A stretch of DNA of 62,627 bases from Butyriboletus loyo (GCA_038093515.1 JBBPSI010000150.1:1-62627); one strand, 5' to 3'. Numbered from the stretch's first letter, positions 34,346-46,000 are shown. Notes: generated from the letters alone by a model not told the origin. Numbers and translations are program-made.

Positions 34346-34566
34346 AAGGTTCACCTTGCCCCTTCTCCCTGTCTGCAAGGATGAACCGCACGAGGCTATC
34401 AACTTTGTGCTGGGAGTCCGCAAGTTGGACACGTGATTTGTTCGAGATGCGTGATTTTGCGGTCTATTGGACATGGAGATCAATCAAACGCGCCGACGTG
34501 ATGTTACCCCCCGCCAGCCGTTTAGATGCACCAGTGTCCTAAGTTGCAGCGACTTACTATTACGGT

Positions 34567-34968
34567 TCAATAGTTAGATTTAAGTCCTGAACGTTTGCTA
34601 TGCATATACAAATACTCGGGCCGCCTGGGGCGACCGCTTGTACAAAGGAAAGTGGAGTGTAGTTTGGCGTAAGTAGAGGTATAGGGTGTGATTGTGATCC
34701 GTCTTGATGAACCGGTGTAGACGCATCTTGTAGCTTGACGAACTTGAATTTTGCATTTCATTTCTATGACTTCCATGCGGATGCCTCTGATACAGTCTAC
34801 CCGTGGTGAACCCAGGAACTTATCGTTGGGTGTCCGAAGGCATTGCTGACGTCGACGAGGCATGTGAGCGCAACCAATTGAACCTGGGAGACATGTGCGC
34901 GTACGTCTGCGATGTCCACCCATGCGCCACCTATAGCCAGAGCCAGAGCTGATCCAGACACACCACAC
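34567..34968 (-). other. Inverted relative of 24.4-24.9 kb
   Basis: The minus strand aligns with 24440-24660 on the plus strand through CTGGATCAGCTC, TGGTTGCGCTC and CACCCA-CGA-AAGTTCC-type blocks, about 70-80 percent alike by eye. Neither copy has a clear long frame. It is probably a duplicated gene fragment of unknown type. Confidence 0.4.
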
Positions 34969-35089
34969 AGATAGATAGGAACATAGTTTCAGTTCGGGTA
35001 GTACATACGTTCGCCTCCCATTTGCGGAGTAAAACTACTCCAAAATACGATCATTGTTCGAGATCATCCTGGGATGCACACGTGTTTAG

Positions 35090-35424
35090 TGCGCAGCTCG
35101 CGAGTGGGTCTAATGCGGATCGTACGCTCGTCTGAATCATGAACCGAGTCCTATATCCGAGATATGGTGAGCACTCGCAAGTCCCGGCGTAAGGCCACCC
35201 TCGGCAACGGGTGAAGGTTTCGCTAAAGTTGACTACTTACTGGTCGTCGCAACGAAGTCACCTAGCAGGGATCCGAGTAAGAACAAGCGCTCAAGACACG
35301 AGGTGCCTAGGACCCATAACGAGAATAAGGAAACGTGTTCATACAGGAACTTTGCGCCCCACGAGTAAACCGACACACTTTATTCTTTCGCCCTTCAAAC
35401 CCACAACCGTGCACCATCTGTGAG
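35090..35424 (+). promoter_or_regulatory. Upstream block of WD40 paralogue 4
   Basis: It is the inverted copy of 23983-24310 and 30700-31030, ending at the start codon at 35425. Confidence 0.6.
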
Positions 35425-37474
35425 ATGTCGTCGACAAAAACCAGTGGGTAGCAGCTCCAAGGACTGATTGTGCAATGCTGACAATTGAATAAGACCCAAC
35501 AATAGTACTCGACACTGGCGCTGGCCATGTATACGCTGTCGCTTTCCAACCTGACGGAATGCATCTTTTGAGCGGACATAAGGATGGGATTCGACGATGG
35601 CGACTTGAAGACGGCGAAGAGGTGGGAAAGCGAACAGGAATGAACTTGAATGCCGTTTCTGTGTCCAGGAATCAGAAATGGATAGTATCTGGGACTACTC
35701 GCTTGGGTGCCAGTGTGTGGGACACTGAGCTGCATGAAAAAGTCATTGATGTCGAGGGGGAAATCTGGGTGGGTGCAGTTGATGTCTCTCCAGATTCGAC
35801 CAGGTTTGCGACCGGGAATGGTGACCGCACCGCGAGTATTTGGAGCATAACCACCGGGCAGAGACTCGTAGGCCCGCTCCAACATGACAACAGTGTCAGC
35901 GGAATCAAATTCTCCCCCAGTGGTGACCACATTGCCACTGCATGCTTGGGTGGCTCCATCCGCATTTTCGACAGTCACACTGGCGGCGAGCTAATCACTA
36001 TCAAGACGGAAGCATCTTTAGTCCTCGCAATCACTCCACTCGCATGGTCAAATGATGGCCAACAAGTTTTTGCAGTATCAAATGATGGGACAATCAAGTC
36101 TTTTGCTGTGTCCACAGGCTCCGAATTTGCTGAATCACCAATTCTGCATGACAGCGTCTACTCTATCGCTTTAGCCAGCAATGGCAAATTCATCGCTACC
36201 TTCGCAGGTTGTTTCATCGAACTCCTCGATACATCAACTCTTTCTCAGATTGTCCCTGCCATTGCAATTGAGGACAGCATGCTCATACGGTCGATTGCCA
36301 TCTCCTTGAATGATAGCCATCTGGCGACTGGACGAGATGACGGAAAAATTACTGTGCATGACCTTGAGCATATTCTCCCAGACTCGTATGGTCCATTCCA
36401 TGTAAGCATTTGTCCATTTTTGATGTTGGCCTATTGGATGAGGCCCCCTGATTGTGTACGTACACTAGGAAGTACCTGGCAAAGCGAGTTCATTTAAGTC
36501 CGGTGCCCGCAGCGGAGACGGCAATAGTACTGACGTTCTCGCAGTAAGTATCTGCTCGCTCTTTCCCCCTTGAAAAGAGTTCTCACGGTGACACAGGTCG
36601 AGGTACCATCAGGCACGCCCGCTGCTGAGTTCGACTATGATGAGGTTGGTGATCACTACATTCTTCGCTTCTCTCCGTGTTGACGCTGCTGAAGCCACCG
36701 TCCCCGGTATCACCTGCCCATCGTCGTGAGGACAAGGCACCTCCAGAGGAAAATGCTGATACTCCGAACTTGTCCCAGGGCATTTCTATGCTCACAAGAT
36801 TGCTACGAAAGAGGATGGGGAAGGGAAAGAGACCCCCGGCTTCACATACGCCCGATCGAGCTCCGGGAAAGTCAGGTCAGTCTGGCGATCATGTATCTCG
36901 TTCCCCGTCGCCAGTGAGAGTGGAAGCTATAAGTGAGGGACCCTCGTGGATGGCTGCTGGTAAACGTAAGCGAGTGAGTGCACTTTTTCATAGGCAATTG
37001 GATGTCGTGCGTCTAACGTATCATCTTAGCGCACGGTCGCGAAATATGGTGGAAAGCCAAAGGTGTGTTATCTCTCGAGTTTGTATGCAGAGACTCATGA
37101 GATGTTACAGGGTAAATTACCTGCCAAGGCCGTTGGCCCCATCGATTCGACCAAAAATACGTCTGGTAGTGGACAAGGACAAGGCTCTACAGACCCACAG
37201 GAATACCCCCCAGTATGTCCTTTTCTAATTCATGCGTACCATGTCGTGACAGTACATTTCGTATTAGGCGCAACAAGCGCACGATGCATCTCACCCCTCC
37301 GCTGGGGGGGTCCATCTCACGGTACGCATATTCTCCCTACGCTTATGTTATGAAACTCACCGTTATTCACATTAGCGACAATCAGGCAAGGCTACTCTCA
37401 GGTTTGCGATCTCGTTCCCTGGGTGGATGTGTTGCGGAGCAGGCACCGAAGATGGGACGCATTCATCCGGGTGA
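35425..37474 (+). CDS. WD40 paralogue 4, complete
   Basis: Eight exons: 35425-35443, 35494-36401, 36469-36543, 36597-36644, 36695-36973, 37030-37212, 37268-37321, 37376-37474; 554 residues. The WD40 exon carries an in-frame 6-base insertion (AIAIED instead of AIED). The linker exon matches paralogue 3, while the two last exons (AQQAHDASHPSAGG and FPGWMCCG) match paralogues 1 and 2. The acceptor used by a naive model of the last intron (GACAG in the others) has changed to GACAA here. The next AG, 6 bases upstream, keeps the frame and is present in all copies, so it is probably the real site. Orientation is opposite to paralogues 2 and 3. The role is unknown. Confidence 0.85.
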
Positions 37475-37589
37475 TTCGATGCAACACGTGTAGATACCTT
37501 ACTGAATCGCGAGTATACGGACATTGTTCATGCAGTTCTTTGACTTTACCTCGCCTCGCCCCACTATCAATACTACAAGTCCTGATATT

Positions 37590-37981
37590 CCTCGACGTTC
37601 CAACTAGAGCTGCCAGCAACCGGTCACTATTCAACCAATCGCTTGCCTGGGCAAGCGATAACAAGCAACTCTTTGCCCTATCCCACGATGGCGACATCAT
37701 ATGTCTTGACGTGTCCACTGGGGGGGTGATCTGTCAGTGGCCAATTCGCAGCAGCAGCAATCGCTGGCAAGCAACGGCGCGTTGATCGCAGCTGCTACAA
37801 ATCCGTCGCTCTCCTTTTGGGGCGCTACAACGTATAAATGGATTGGGCCTGACATCACCCATACAGCTGGTGTCATGTCCATGGCTATCTCACCGAACTT
37901 TAACCTTGCGATGCGTGGAGGTCGCACGATCACCGTTGACAGTCTCTGCAATGTCCTTCCACCACTCTATCTCGACAATGT
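37590..37981 (+). pseudogene. WD40 pseudogene next to paralogue 4 (type of the 19.0-20.5 kb gene)
   Basis: The frame FNQSLAWASDNKQLFALSHD, IICLDVSTGGVICQWPI corresponds to FNQSLAWSCNSKHIFALSDG in the WD40-coiled-coil gene. A shift of frame near 37735-37750 leads to SLASNGALIAAATNPSLSFWG and MSMAISPNFNLAM, ending LPPLYLDN before a conserved GTAAGTGCATC donor. The first blades are missing, and no coiled-coil exons follow. Confidence 0.75.
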
Positions 37982-39301
37982 AAGTGCATCAAACATTCGC
38001 TGCACGAGATGGATGGTTTCCACTTTATTGACCGCTGCATGTTTCCTATTTTTTTTTTTTGGCCCCGGGTGTACTGCGGGAGTTATACTCGGTTAGGTCT
38101 CAGAGCGATGGAAAAAAGGATGGGTGATCGTTTACGCGCGCCGCGCGGTACGCCATTATCTCGCCTGGCATACACACGTCTCCCTATCGACTGTCTCATT
38201 TGTAACTATCTCTGGGCGCTTGCCCTACGCCAACGTACGGTTTTTACCGACGTGGTGATGACCTTCGAGTTGTCAACGGGAAAAGTCATGAACAGCTGGC
38301 AGCAAGGACGAAATGAGTCATGCGACAGTTATATATCGCGCAACACACGAGCACTGACCACGTGGGCGTTCATAGGTAAAGTGCGACACGTCGGTACGTC
38401 GATTGAGAGAGGATTCTGTCCGGTGGTAGGGCCTGCCGTGTAGAAGTCGTCACAACCAAGTGTCGTGTCCTCTGCTGAAGCCGAGCTTACATAGGTGAGG
38501 ATATCGATATCGAATTATTTGCGATCGGCCGATACCTGGGATAACAACTCGGTAGGGATCTACGTGCTGTCCCTGGAGGTGTACGCAAGATCGGGAAAGA
38601 TATTGTCCCCACACTCCTTAACACCGTACCCTCCTTCCTCACGCGATCGCGAGCGTGAAGACTCGCCAGAGACAGAGACCGTCAGTGATGTCCCTGGATT
38701 TTGGGCCCGGCAGCTCGAAAGTCGAAAGTGAGCGTCACCGTGTTGGGGTTGATAGATTGGCATCCTGGGAGAGAGAGCATCGCGCGATGTCGGGTTATCC
38801 AGCCCTCGTGTTGAGTTTGGCTCGAACTCCGCCGAGAGAGAAAGCTGGAAATAATTAGTGACCGTATTGACATTCTCGAATGGCTCTGACTGCGGCGATA
38901 ACCCTTCTGTCTTCACGGCAGAACGAGTGTCCCCCTCCCCCTGAAAGAAAACAGTATCTGGTTCTGTACCGGCAAGTCGCTGATTGATCTCACCAGATCA
39001 CTTCCCGGGTTTACGATCGAATTGGCTTGGAAACGGTGGAGTCAACCGTGGCCAGATTTCCCTCGCCCGATACTACCCAACTCCTGTGCAGAAACGTACG
39101 TTGCTTCTTCCATCTCTGAGATGGCAGACGACTCTGCCTTGAGTTGCACTTCGAGTTAAGCCGGTTCGACATGATATTGTTAAATTGTATATTCTACACT
39201 ACGAAAATGGCCGTAAGCATTCAAAGAGGGGAGATATCACTGCGAAAAGAACTACAGGAGCCATACTACCTCCCCTAATCTCAATCCATCCACGGCAAGC
39301 C
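37982..39301. other. Unassigned stretch
   Basis: Plus-strand frames at 38495-38731 (ending PGFWARQLESRK, with an acidic/arginine-rich SSRDREREDSPETE segment) and around 38990-39160 (SLIDLTRSLPGFTIELAWKR) are protein-like, but I cannot join them into a gene or name a family. They may be a further degraded gene. Confidence 0.35.
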
Positions 39302-39995
39302 CTACGGTTTCCCAAACTTGACCACCCACGTCTCCTTGCACGCCAGCGTCCCAGGCAGTAGCCGCCTATTCTCAAACTCCTCGTCCCGCTCGAGCCCCTT
39401 GAATGCCGTTGTCTCACCCAGCCAATCGATTCTCTTCAGACGTTGGCCCTTGTCCTTTCTGTGCCTTGCCTTTACCGCTTGCTCGATCGTCTCCCTCTTC
39501 GACCTGTCGTGCACGACAATGCCCCACTCAGAGTCCGCGATCGGTTCCTGGAGCATTGCGTAGAGACCCTCAAAGATCGCGCTGCACGTGACCACTGACC
39601 CAGCGGGTGCGCGGACGTCTACTGTCCAGGGAAAGGCTTTGGAGATGATGCGGACATCGTACGTGGGCTGTGCGAATGCTGGCTGGGGTGCGATCTGTTG
39701 GTACGTGGAAAAAAGCATCCCGTCCTGTACTGCTTTGCGGAGGTCATAACGGATGTTCGTTGCGTCTACTGCCAACGCGGGGTTCAAGTGAGGATGTTGT
39801 GGTTGCGCGCGATCGACTGAATCCGTACACATGAGTGTGTGAAAAAACGAAGTGAATGGGGAGGTGAGCCAGAAGCTTACAGAAATGCCGTCCGGATGGC
39901 TTCTGATAATAGGAATCGTTGAACTGAGGTGGGAAATAGACGTGAGGATTGTATGATGTCTGGTACTGGGGAAAGCGATTTCCGTAGGGAGCCAT
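39302..39995 (-). CDS. DUF6699-like basidiomycete protein
   Basis: Exons 39881-39995 and 39302-39816 give 209 residues. The N-terminus is Tyr/Pro-rich (MAPYGNRFPQYQTSYNPHVY). The rest has the HPHLNPALAVDATNIRYDLR motif and a compact alpha/beta segment (YDVRIISKAFPWTVDV, GSVVTCSAIFEGLYAML, EWGIVVHD, RLKRIDWLGETTAF), ending CKETWVVKFGKP. This layout (HP-LNP...DL..., then a domain of about 150 residues) is that of DUF6699, a family I know only from basidiomycetes and which has no established function. No signal peptide or membrane segment is present. It is the first gene of the right-hand core block. Confidence 0.8.
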
Positions 39996-40845
39996 GTGCC
40001 GTGTGAGGGTGGAATGAGAAAAGGTGGTAGTGGCTGAGAAGGTGGAGTCAGAAGTTGCGCTTTATAGGCGCGAGTCCTGGGCGCTTGAGACGATATTTGG
40101 ATGGAAAGAAAGCTAAATCAGTCCGACTCGGTGATGACGCTTCTGCAGTCAAAGTGATGCAAATCAGAGTCATTACTCAAGTGCCTGGTGCGCCGGAGTG
40201 GTTTGGAATGCGTCGTAGGCAACGCCCACGGCCCATCAGCATCAACGCCGGGCTGTGTAGCGGGGGCCGCTTAGTACCGAACGCGATGTCTCTGTGTCTT
40301 TGTATGACGAGAAGAAGTATTCATGCATGCGGCGCAGAGCATAACTACAGTCAGAGTGGGTTTGTCGAGAACCCCAAGACAGAGAGGGTTCGGAGCGCTG
40401 GCTATCGGAAATCGGGCCCATCGGGCGTAGAGTGCACAGAAAAGCGGAGTTTAAACTCTGTCGAAATGTCAGCCAGCCGAGATGCCACTCAATTGGTCGA
40501 CTGAGTTTGGCTCTGTTTGTGGCGCTGTCCCGACAACACGACGATGAAGCGCACGAGCTAGTAACATTATTACCGTCACCAGTCTCAAATCGTGTCAATC
40601 TACCGTGTCAATGGACGCTGTCTGTGGCGACAATTTGGAGACCGTGATCATTACCAGAAATCTGTAAAGGTGGTCACGCGAAGTACAGTACTCGTCCATC
40701 GCAACCTGGACTAATTCAATCCGCAGTCGGCTGATTTTTGCCAGGCGAAATTGAATTACATAATGTCTACACATGGAACGAGCGTGTCACAGATAAACCC
40801 CCCGAGTAATCCTTGTTTGCCACTTACATCCACCAGCTATCACCC
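39996..40845. other. Intergenic region between the divergent DUF6699 and CCP1 genes
   Basis: The genes point away from each other, so both promoters lie here. A plus-strand frame at 40055-40504 has no family signature. No repeats are seen. Confidence 0.4.
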
Positions 40846-42380
40846 ATGTCTTTCGCTTCCGCTGTTCGTGCGCCCGTGCGCAGGGCCTTTTGCGCTGCTT
40901 CTACCAGGAGAGCTGGTGCGCAGGTTCGGGCATCCTTCAGGACTTTTTCTACTGAGGCTCCCCCTCCCCCTCCAAAGCAAAATTTTGGTCTTTATGCCGG
41001 TCTAGGAGCGGTAGCGGTAGCGGCTGGAGGAGTTGCTTACTATCTTTTGAACGCGTCCTCCGAATCTACCCCGGCCAAGTCTACTGTTACGCCGGCTACC
41101 AAATTCGTTCCTACCAAGGCGGACTACGAAAAGGTGTGTTTATTGGCGCCTGCCCAGTAGAACGACCCGGTGAAACCAATTGTCTCCAGGTGTACAAACG
41201 CATCAGCGAGGTAATTGACGAGGCCGATAGTTATGATGGTAGATGTCTGCACCATCCACTGCCTTCGTAGTTGCTTATCAATCCTCGGCAGACGGCTCTT
41301 TTGCCCCGGTTTTACTCCGTCTTGCATGGCACTCTTCTGGAACGTATGACAAGCAATCCAACACTGGTGGAAGGCATGTTATACTTGCCTTTCGACCGCA
41401 GTCGTACTTATCATACTTGTCGCCAGCAACTATGCTACCATGCGTTTCGAGCCCGAATCACTACATGGCGCCAATGCAGGGCTTAACGTAGCCCGTGGCC
41501 TCATGGAGAAGCTCAAGAAGGATTTCGAGTGGATTTCTTACGGTGACTTGTGGACCCTTGCCGGGGTTTGTGCAGTTCAGGAAATGGGTGGCCCCAAGAT
41601 TCCTTGGAGACCCGGACGTGTTGATGGGCTCGCCAAGGACGCAACTCCGGATGGGCGACTTCCGGATGCATCACAGGGTTCGTCCCACCTTCGGGACGTG
41701 AGTCTTATGTTCTTCCTTTCGTTTTTGAGTCGAATCTGACCATGTCATTTAAATAGATTTTCTACCGCATGGGGTTCGATGACCGGGAGATTGTAGCGCT
41801 TTCCGGAGCTCATGCTGTCGGTCGTTGCCACTCTGACAGGTAGGAATATTGCATCCTATATACCATACTCATGTACGATGACGCCTTCGTTAGGTCTGGC
41901 TTCGAAGGCCCCTGGACGTTCTCCCCGGTCACGTTCTCAAACGAGTACTTCAAGCTATTGTTCAATGAGACGTACGCTTTACCAGCTGTCGTCGCTCGGC
42001 ATATTGCTAATAGATGTCTATAGATGGGTCTGGAAGAAATGGAATGGTCCCAAGCAACTCGAGGACAAGAAGACTCGAACTCTCATGATGCTGCCGTACG
42101 TGTCTATCACAGACTTATACCAGGACTAACTGATACGTCCTCTCCAGAACGGACTACGTTCTCACCCAAGATAAGAGCTTTAAAAAGTGGGCAAAGGCGT
42201 ACGCTGACGACGAAGAGCTCTGGTTCAAGGAGTACGTTGCCGGATCCCTGATCCCCATCGCAGATGACTCATGCACTTGCACCCCTCAGTTTCTCGGCTG
42301 CGTTCTCCAAGATGCTCGAGCTTGGTGTGCTTCCCGACCAGTTCCAGTCCGCGGAGCCTTGGATCATAGGTGATGCGTGA
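40846..42380 (+). CDS. CCP1: Mitochondrial cytochrome c peroxidase
   Basis: Nine exons (40846-41133, 41190-41238, 41292-41373, 41427-41697, 41757-41839, 41894-41971, 42024-42095, 42148-42231, 42290-42380) encode 365 residues. An arginine-rich mitochondrial presequence is followed by a membrane segment ([20 protein letters not shown]), as in the bipartite targeting signal of CCP1. The catalytic domain has the distal site [22 protein letters not shown], the proximal haem ligand in [11 protein letters not shown], the radical Trp in GFEGPW and the supporting Asp in [11 protein letters not shown]. It reduces hydrogen peroxide with electrons from cytochrome c in the intermembrane space. Intron 3 begins with GC (AAG|GCATGT) and is required to read [12 protein letters not shown]. 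The start at 40846 was chosen because it opens the presequence. Confidence 0.97.
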
Positions 42381-43023
42381 AAGGAACGCGTAATGTTGCG
42401 TCTGTGTAGACCAGAGTATCCGCCTGTGAATCCTCCCTGGTCCCCTATTGGTTGCGTGGGTGTGCCACCATATACCATGATATGTTCTGTTTGGGGAATT
42501 GAAGTAGGTTTGTGTGCTAGTTTTTTTTGCATGTTTTCTTTTTGGAGGTAGGCATTGGTAAAGACGCTGTGCGAGCAAGTGCAACTATTTCTTACGCTTG
42601 CAGTCAACCGAAGGACAAAAACCCTCTTGAGCAACAATCTGGTAGCACTGTTGGGCGGCGCCCAGAGTCTCGGAGTTGTATCCGTACACCTGGCATCGCT
42701 TTCAACACCAGTGTCGTCAGGTTCAGAAAAGAAAAGGAAGTAAAAGACTGTCATTGGGTCATACTCGGTCCCGAATACACTGCAATGCCTCTGCGTTGAT
42801 ATTCGGGAAGTAAAATGAAGTTGATCCTTGGTTGATCCGAGAAATTAGAAACTGGCGGGCCTCCCCCGCAGGACCGCTGAGCATTAATTGTCGTGTTTGA
42901 ACTAAATTTGAGGCACGTCGGGTTTGTGGTGACACTGACACCAGAATGATCTTTCAAAACGGTCGTGAGATTCAGAATCAATGATCTCAGGGTCACCAAA
43001 ACGGCTTTTCGCCACACCACTTC
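42381..43023. other. Intergenic region CCP1-muskelin
   Basis: Both genes are on the plus strand. Frames on either strand lack domain features. Nothing else is seen. Confidence 0.4.
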
Positions 43024-46000
43024 ATGTCCCTGTCTGCACCAACCAGCTCGACGCTACTTCCCAGCATAGACTCCATTCCATACTCCATAGTTGGTTGTTC
43101 GGAACACAGCGGGCACTATGTAGCCGACAATATTTTGATCGACCGCCCGCAAGACCAGTCGAGTCGATGGAGTGGTGCGCAGCAGCCGCCGAGTATGAAG
43201 CAGTGGATATTGCTCCGTCTGGAAACGTTGGGTATCGTCAGTTGAGTGTTCGTTTATCTCGCACGCGCGCGCACTTTGTTTTCTGGCGTAATCGCTGCGG
43301 TGGTGTGAAGATAGCATTGAGTCACTGACATTTTTGGGATGTGATATGACTTTAGGAAGCATCACGTTTGGCAAGGTGCGCGCCGGCGATGATGTCGTGC
43401 GATGAGTAGATCGCGCTTACTCGAGTACATGTGTCCGTTTCCTATTTCTGCAGTTTCACAGAAGTGCGTCAATGTCCGCGTCTGTATCTGTTGGACCTCT
43501 CTGAACGACGCACGCGTATTCTTTTTTCCTCCAGAGCATCCTTGTAACATGAAAGAGTTCAAACTCTACGTTGGTCTTAATCCAGACCACATGATTCAGG
43601 TCCTACACGCGGGTCTTCGGGACGACGTTGTCCCAGAGACGTTTTCCATCACGCATGTGAACAGGAGTGGTGTGCCGTTTCCTGCAAGGTTCATCAAGAT
43701 CGTACCACTCTCGTGAGTGGGAATGCTGTGTTTTCGTCGACGTTTTGACCAGAATGTTTTGTGCTGGCTGCAGGGCACACGGACAAAGCTTTCACATTTC
43801 TATTTGGTACATCTCTGTCGCGGGCATCACGGAGCCTTCATATGTGGAACGTATACGAATGCGTTACGACGAGGTGGGTTCCTAATCCTTCCATACCCTG
43901 CGTTCTGTGTCGTCTTTCTCATTGTGCCGCTCCTGGACATCGTCCTCATGGACGTATATAAATACATATTTGGGACGTGTAGCATCGCGAAACGGTCATC
44001 CTTCGACAAATTCTCAAGCATCTCCGTGAACGACGGCTCTTGACTCCCTACCAATCCATCCTTTCCCGTTCTCAAATCCAATTCGAGCATCCTATCGTGA
44101 CGACTTTGCACAACGCCCTTGTTCTTCAAGGAAACTGGGACGATACCGAGGCACTTCTCACCCAGGCCTCGAGCGCTGGTCTATTCCAATCCTACCTCCA
44201 ATCCTGTCAACCACACGCGCAATGGCGGCGTCTGCACGGTGTCGACGCCGATGGCGACGCACCCTCCAAACGTGGTGGACACGCCATGTGCATCGACCCC
44301 GACAACGGTCACATCTACCTTTTTGGGGGCTGGGATGGGTACAAATCACTTGACGATTTTTGGGTGTACGATATTCGCACTGAACGGTGGCGCGTCATCA
44401 GTCACAGTACCGCACTCGAAAAGAACGGACCGATCGCGCGGAGTTGTCACAAGGTGGTGTTTGATACCAAGTCGGGGTGTATTTATCTGTTGGGGAGGAT
44501 GGGCGATGGGGATGTGATGCCCGTGAGACCCGAGGACGAGGAGGCGTTGAGGCGGGCTGGGGAACGGGTAGGGCCGAGGGGGTCGACGGCGTTTTGTTCT
44601 GAGTTTTATAGGTATCATACGAGGGGGCTGGATGCGGGAAAGTGGGACTTGCTGACATTTGATACGGCAGTGAGTGCCTTGCATTTACCTCCGACCATAA
44701 ATACTCACAGTACAATGATCGCCGTGACTAGATCTCGGGAGGTCCACCGCTGATATTTGATCATCAGATGGTGATGGATTGCGACGCGCAGGTGTTGTAC
44801 GTCTCTGGGGGTCGGGTTGTCGATGGGGATTGGGACTCTCCGAAATACTCGGGGTTGTATAGTTATAGCGTTCGGACGAGCAAATGGAAGTTACTCCAGT
44901 GAGTCGTAACCCATTAAATCAATCAATGCCGATACTCAGTTCATCCCTCCCATTTCCATTTCCACTCCCCAGGCCCGTCCAATCATTGTCCCCTCCAACT
45001 CCCCAACCAGCCCTCCTACCCCGCTTCGGACACTCGATGGTACTCGACCCACGCACACACACGCTCTTCATCTTCGCCGGTCAACGCGACGACAGATACC
45101 TGTCGGACATGTACGCATACGACATCGCAAGTAACACCGTATCAGAACTGTTTGGCAACTTTAGTGCGAGCGGTGGGCCGGCTGCGTGTTTTACGCAGAG
45201 GGCGGTGGTGGATCCCAAGTTGAGAGAGGTGTATGTGTACGTCGGGTTTTTCTTTGCGCTATCCTCGCGCGTGGTTTGTCCTCCGTCGGAGGAGGGGGAT
45301 ACGTGTGTTATGGAGTGATAATGCTGACGCATTCGGGTAGGTTTTGCGGGCTTACGCGGGCACAGCAGAGTTCTGCGCTCACTGTGTTGCGCTCGGATGC
45401 TCCGAACTGGGTATATCAATATACGCATCCCTCTCAACCGGGGATATGGACGCAGATTCTACCAGAGGTATTTTCCGAGACGCTTGGTGGTGGGGGTGAG
45501 CATGGGTATGGCGTCGACCGCGGCAAGGGCAGGGTAAATCAGGGCGAGGTGGGGGGACAGGGGGAGCCGTCTGTGCCGTTACCTAGGTACGCACATCAGG
45601 TGGTGTACGACGAGCGGACGAAGAAGGTGTATATGCATGGTGGGAATGCAGGTGAGGCAAGGGGATGTGGTGGTGACGAGAAGGAGAATGAGGAGACGAG
45701 GGTAGGAAGTGGGACGGGTGCAAGTGTTGGAGGGGAGGGAGAGAGCGGCGGCGGCGGGACTGAGAACGAAAATGGAAACGGGAGTCCCGCAGGAGGGGAA
45801 GCGGGTGGGGAGGAGGAGGGGTCAAAGCCGGGGAGGAGGGAGCCGAGGCTGGATGATTTCTGGGTGATGGATCTCGTGAGGTGAGTACTTGTCCTTGGCG
45901 AGCCTCGATCTAGGGATAGGTTTCCGACGCGGGTGTGTAGGGCTGCCCCGGAAGAGGTCATACGACAAGCCAAGTATCTCATTCGGAGGCAACGGTAGGA

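Noticed and set aside
37382..37493. Frameshifted last exon in WD40 paralogue 4
   Set aside because: Loss of one AG acceptor suggested a shift, but the AG 6 bases upstream keeps the conserved frame and is present in all copies.
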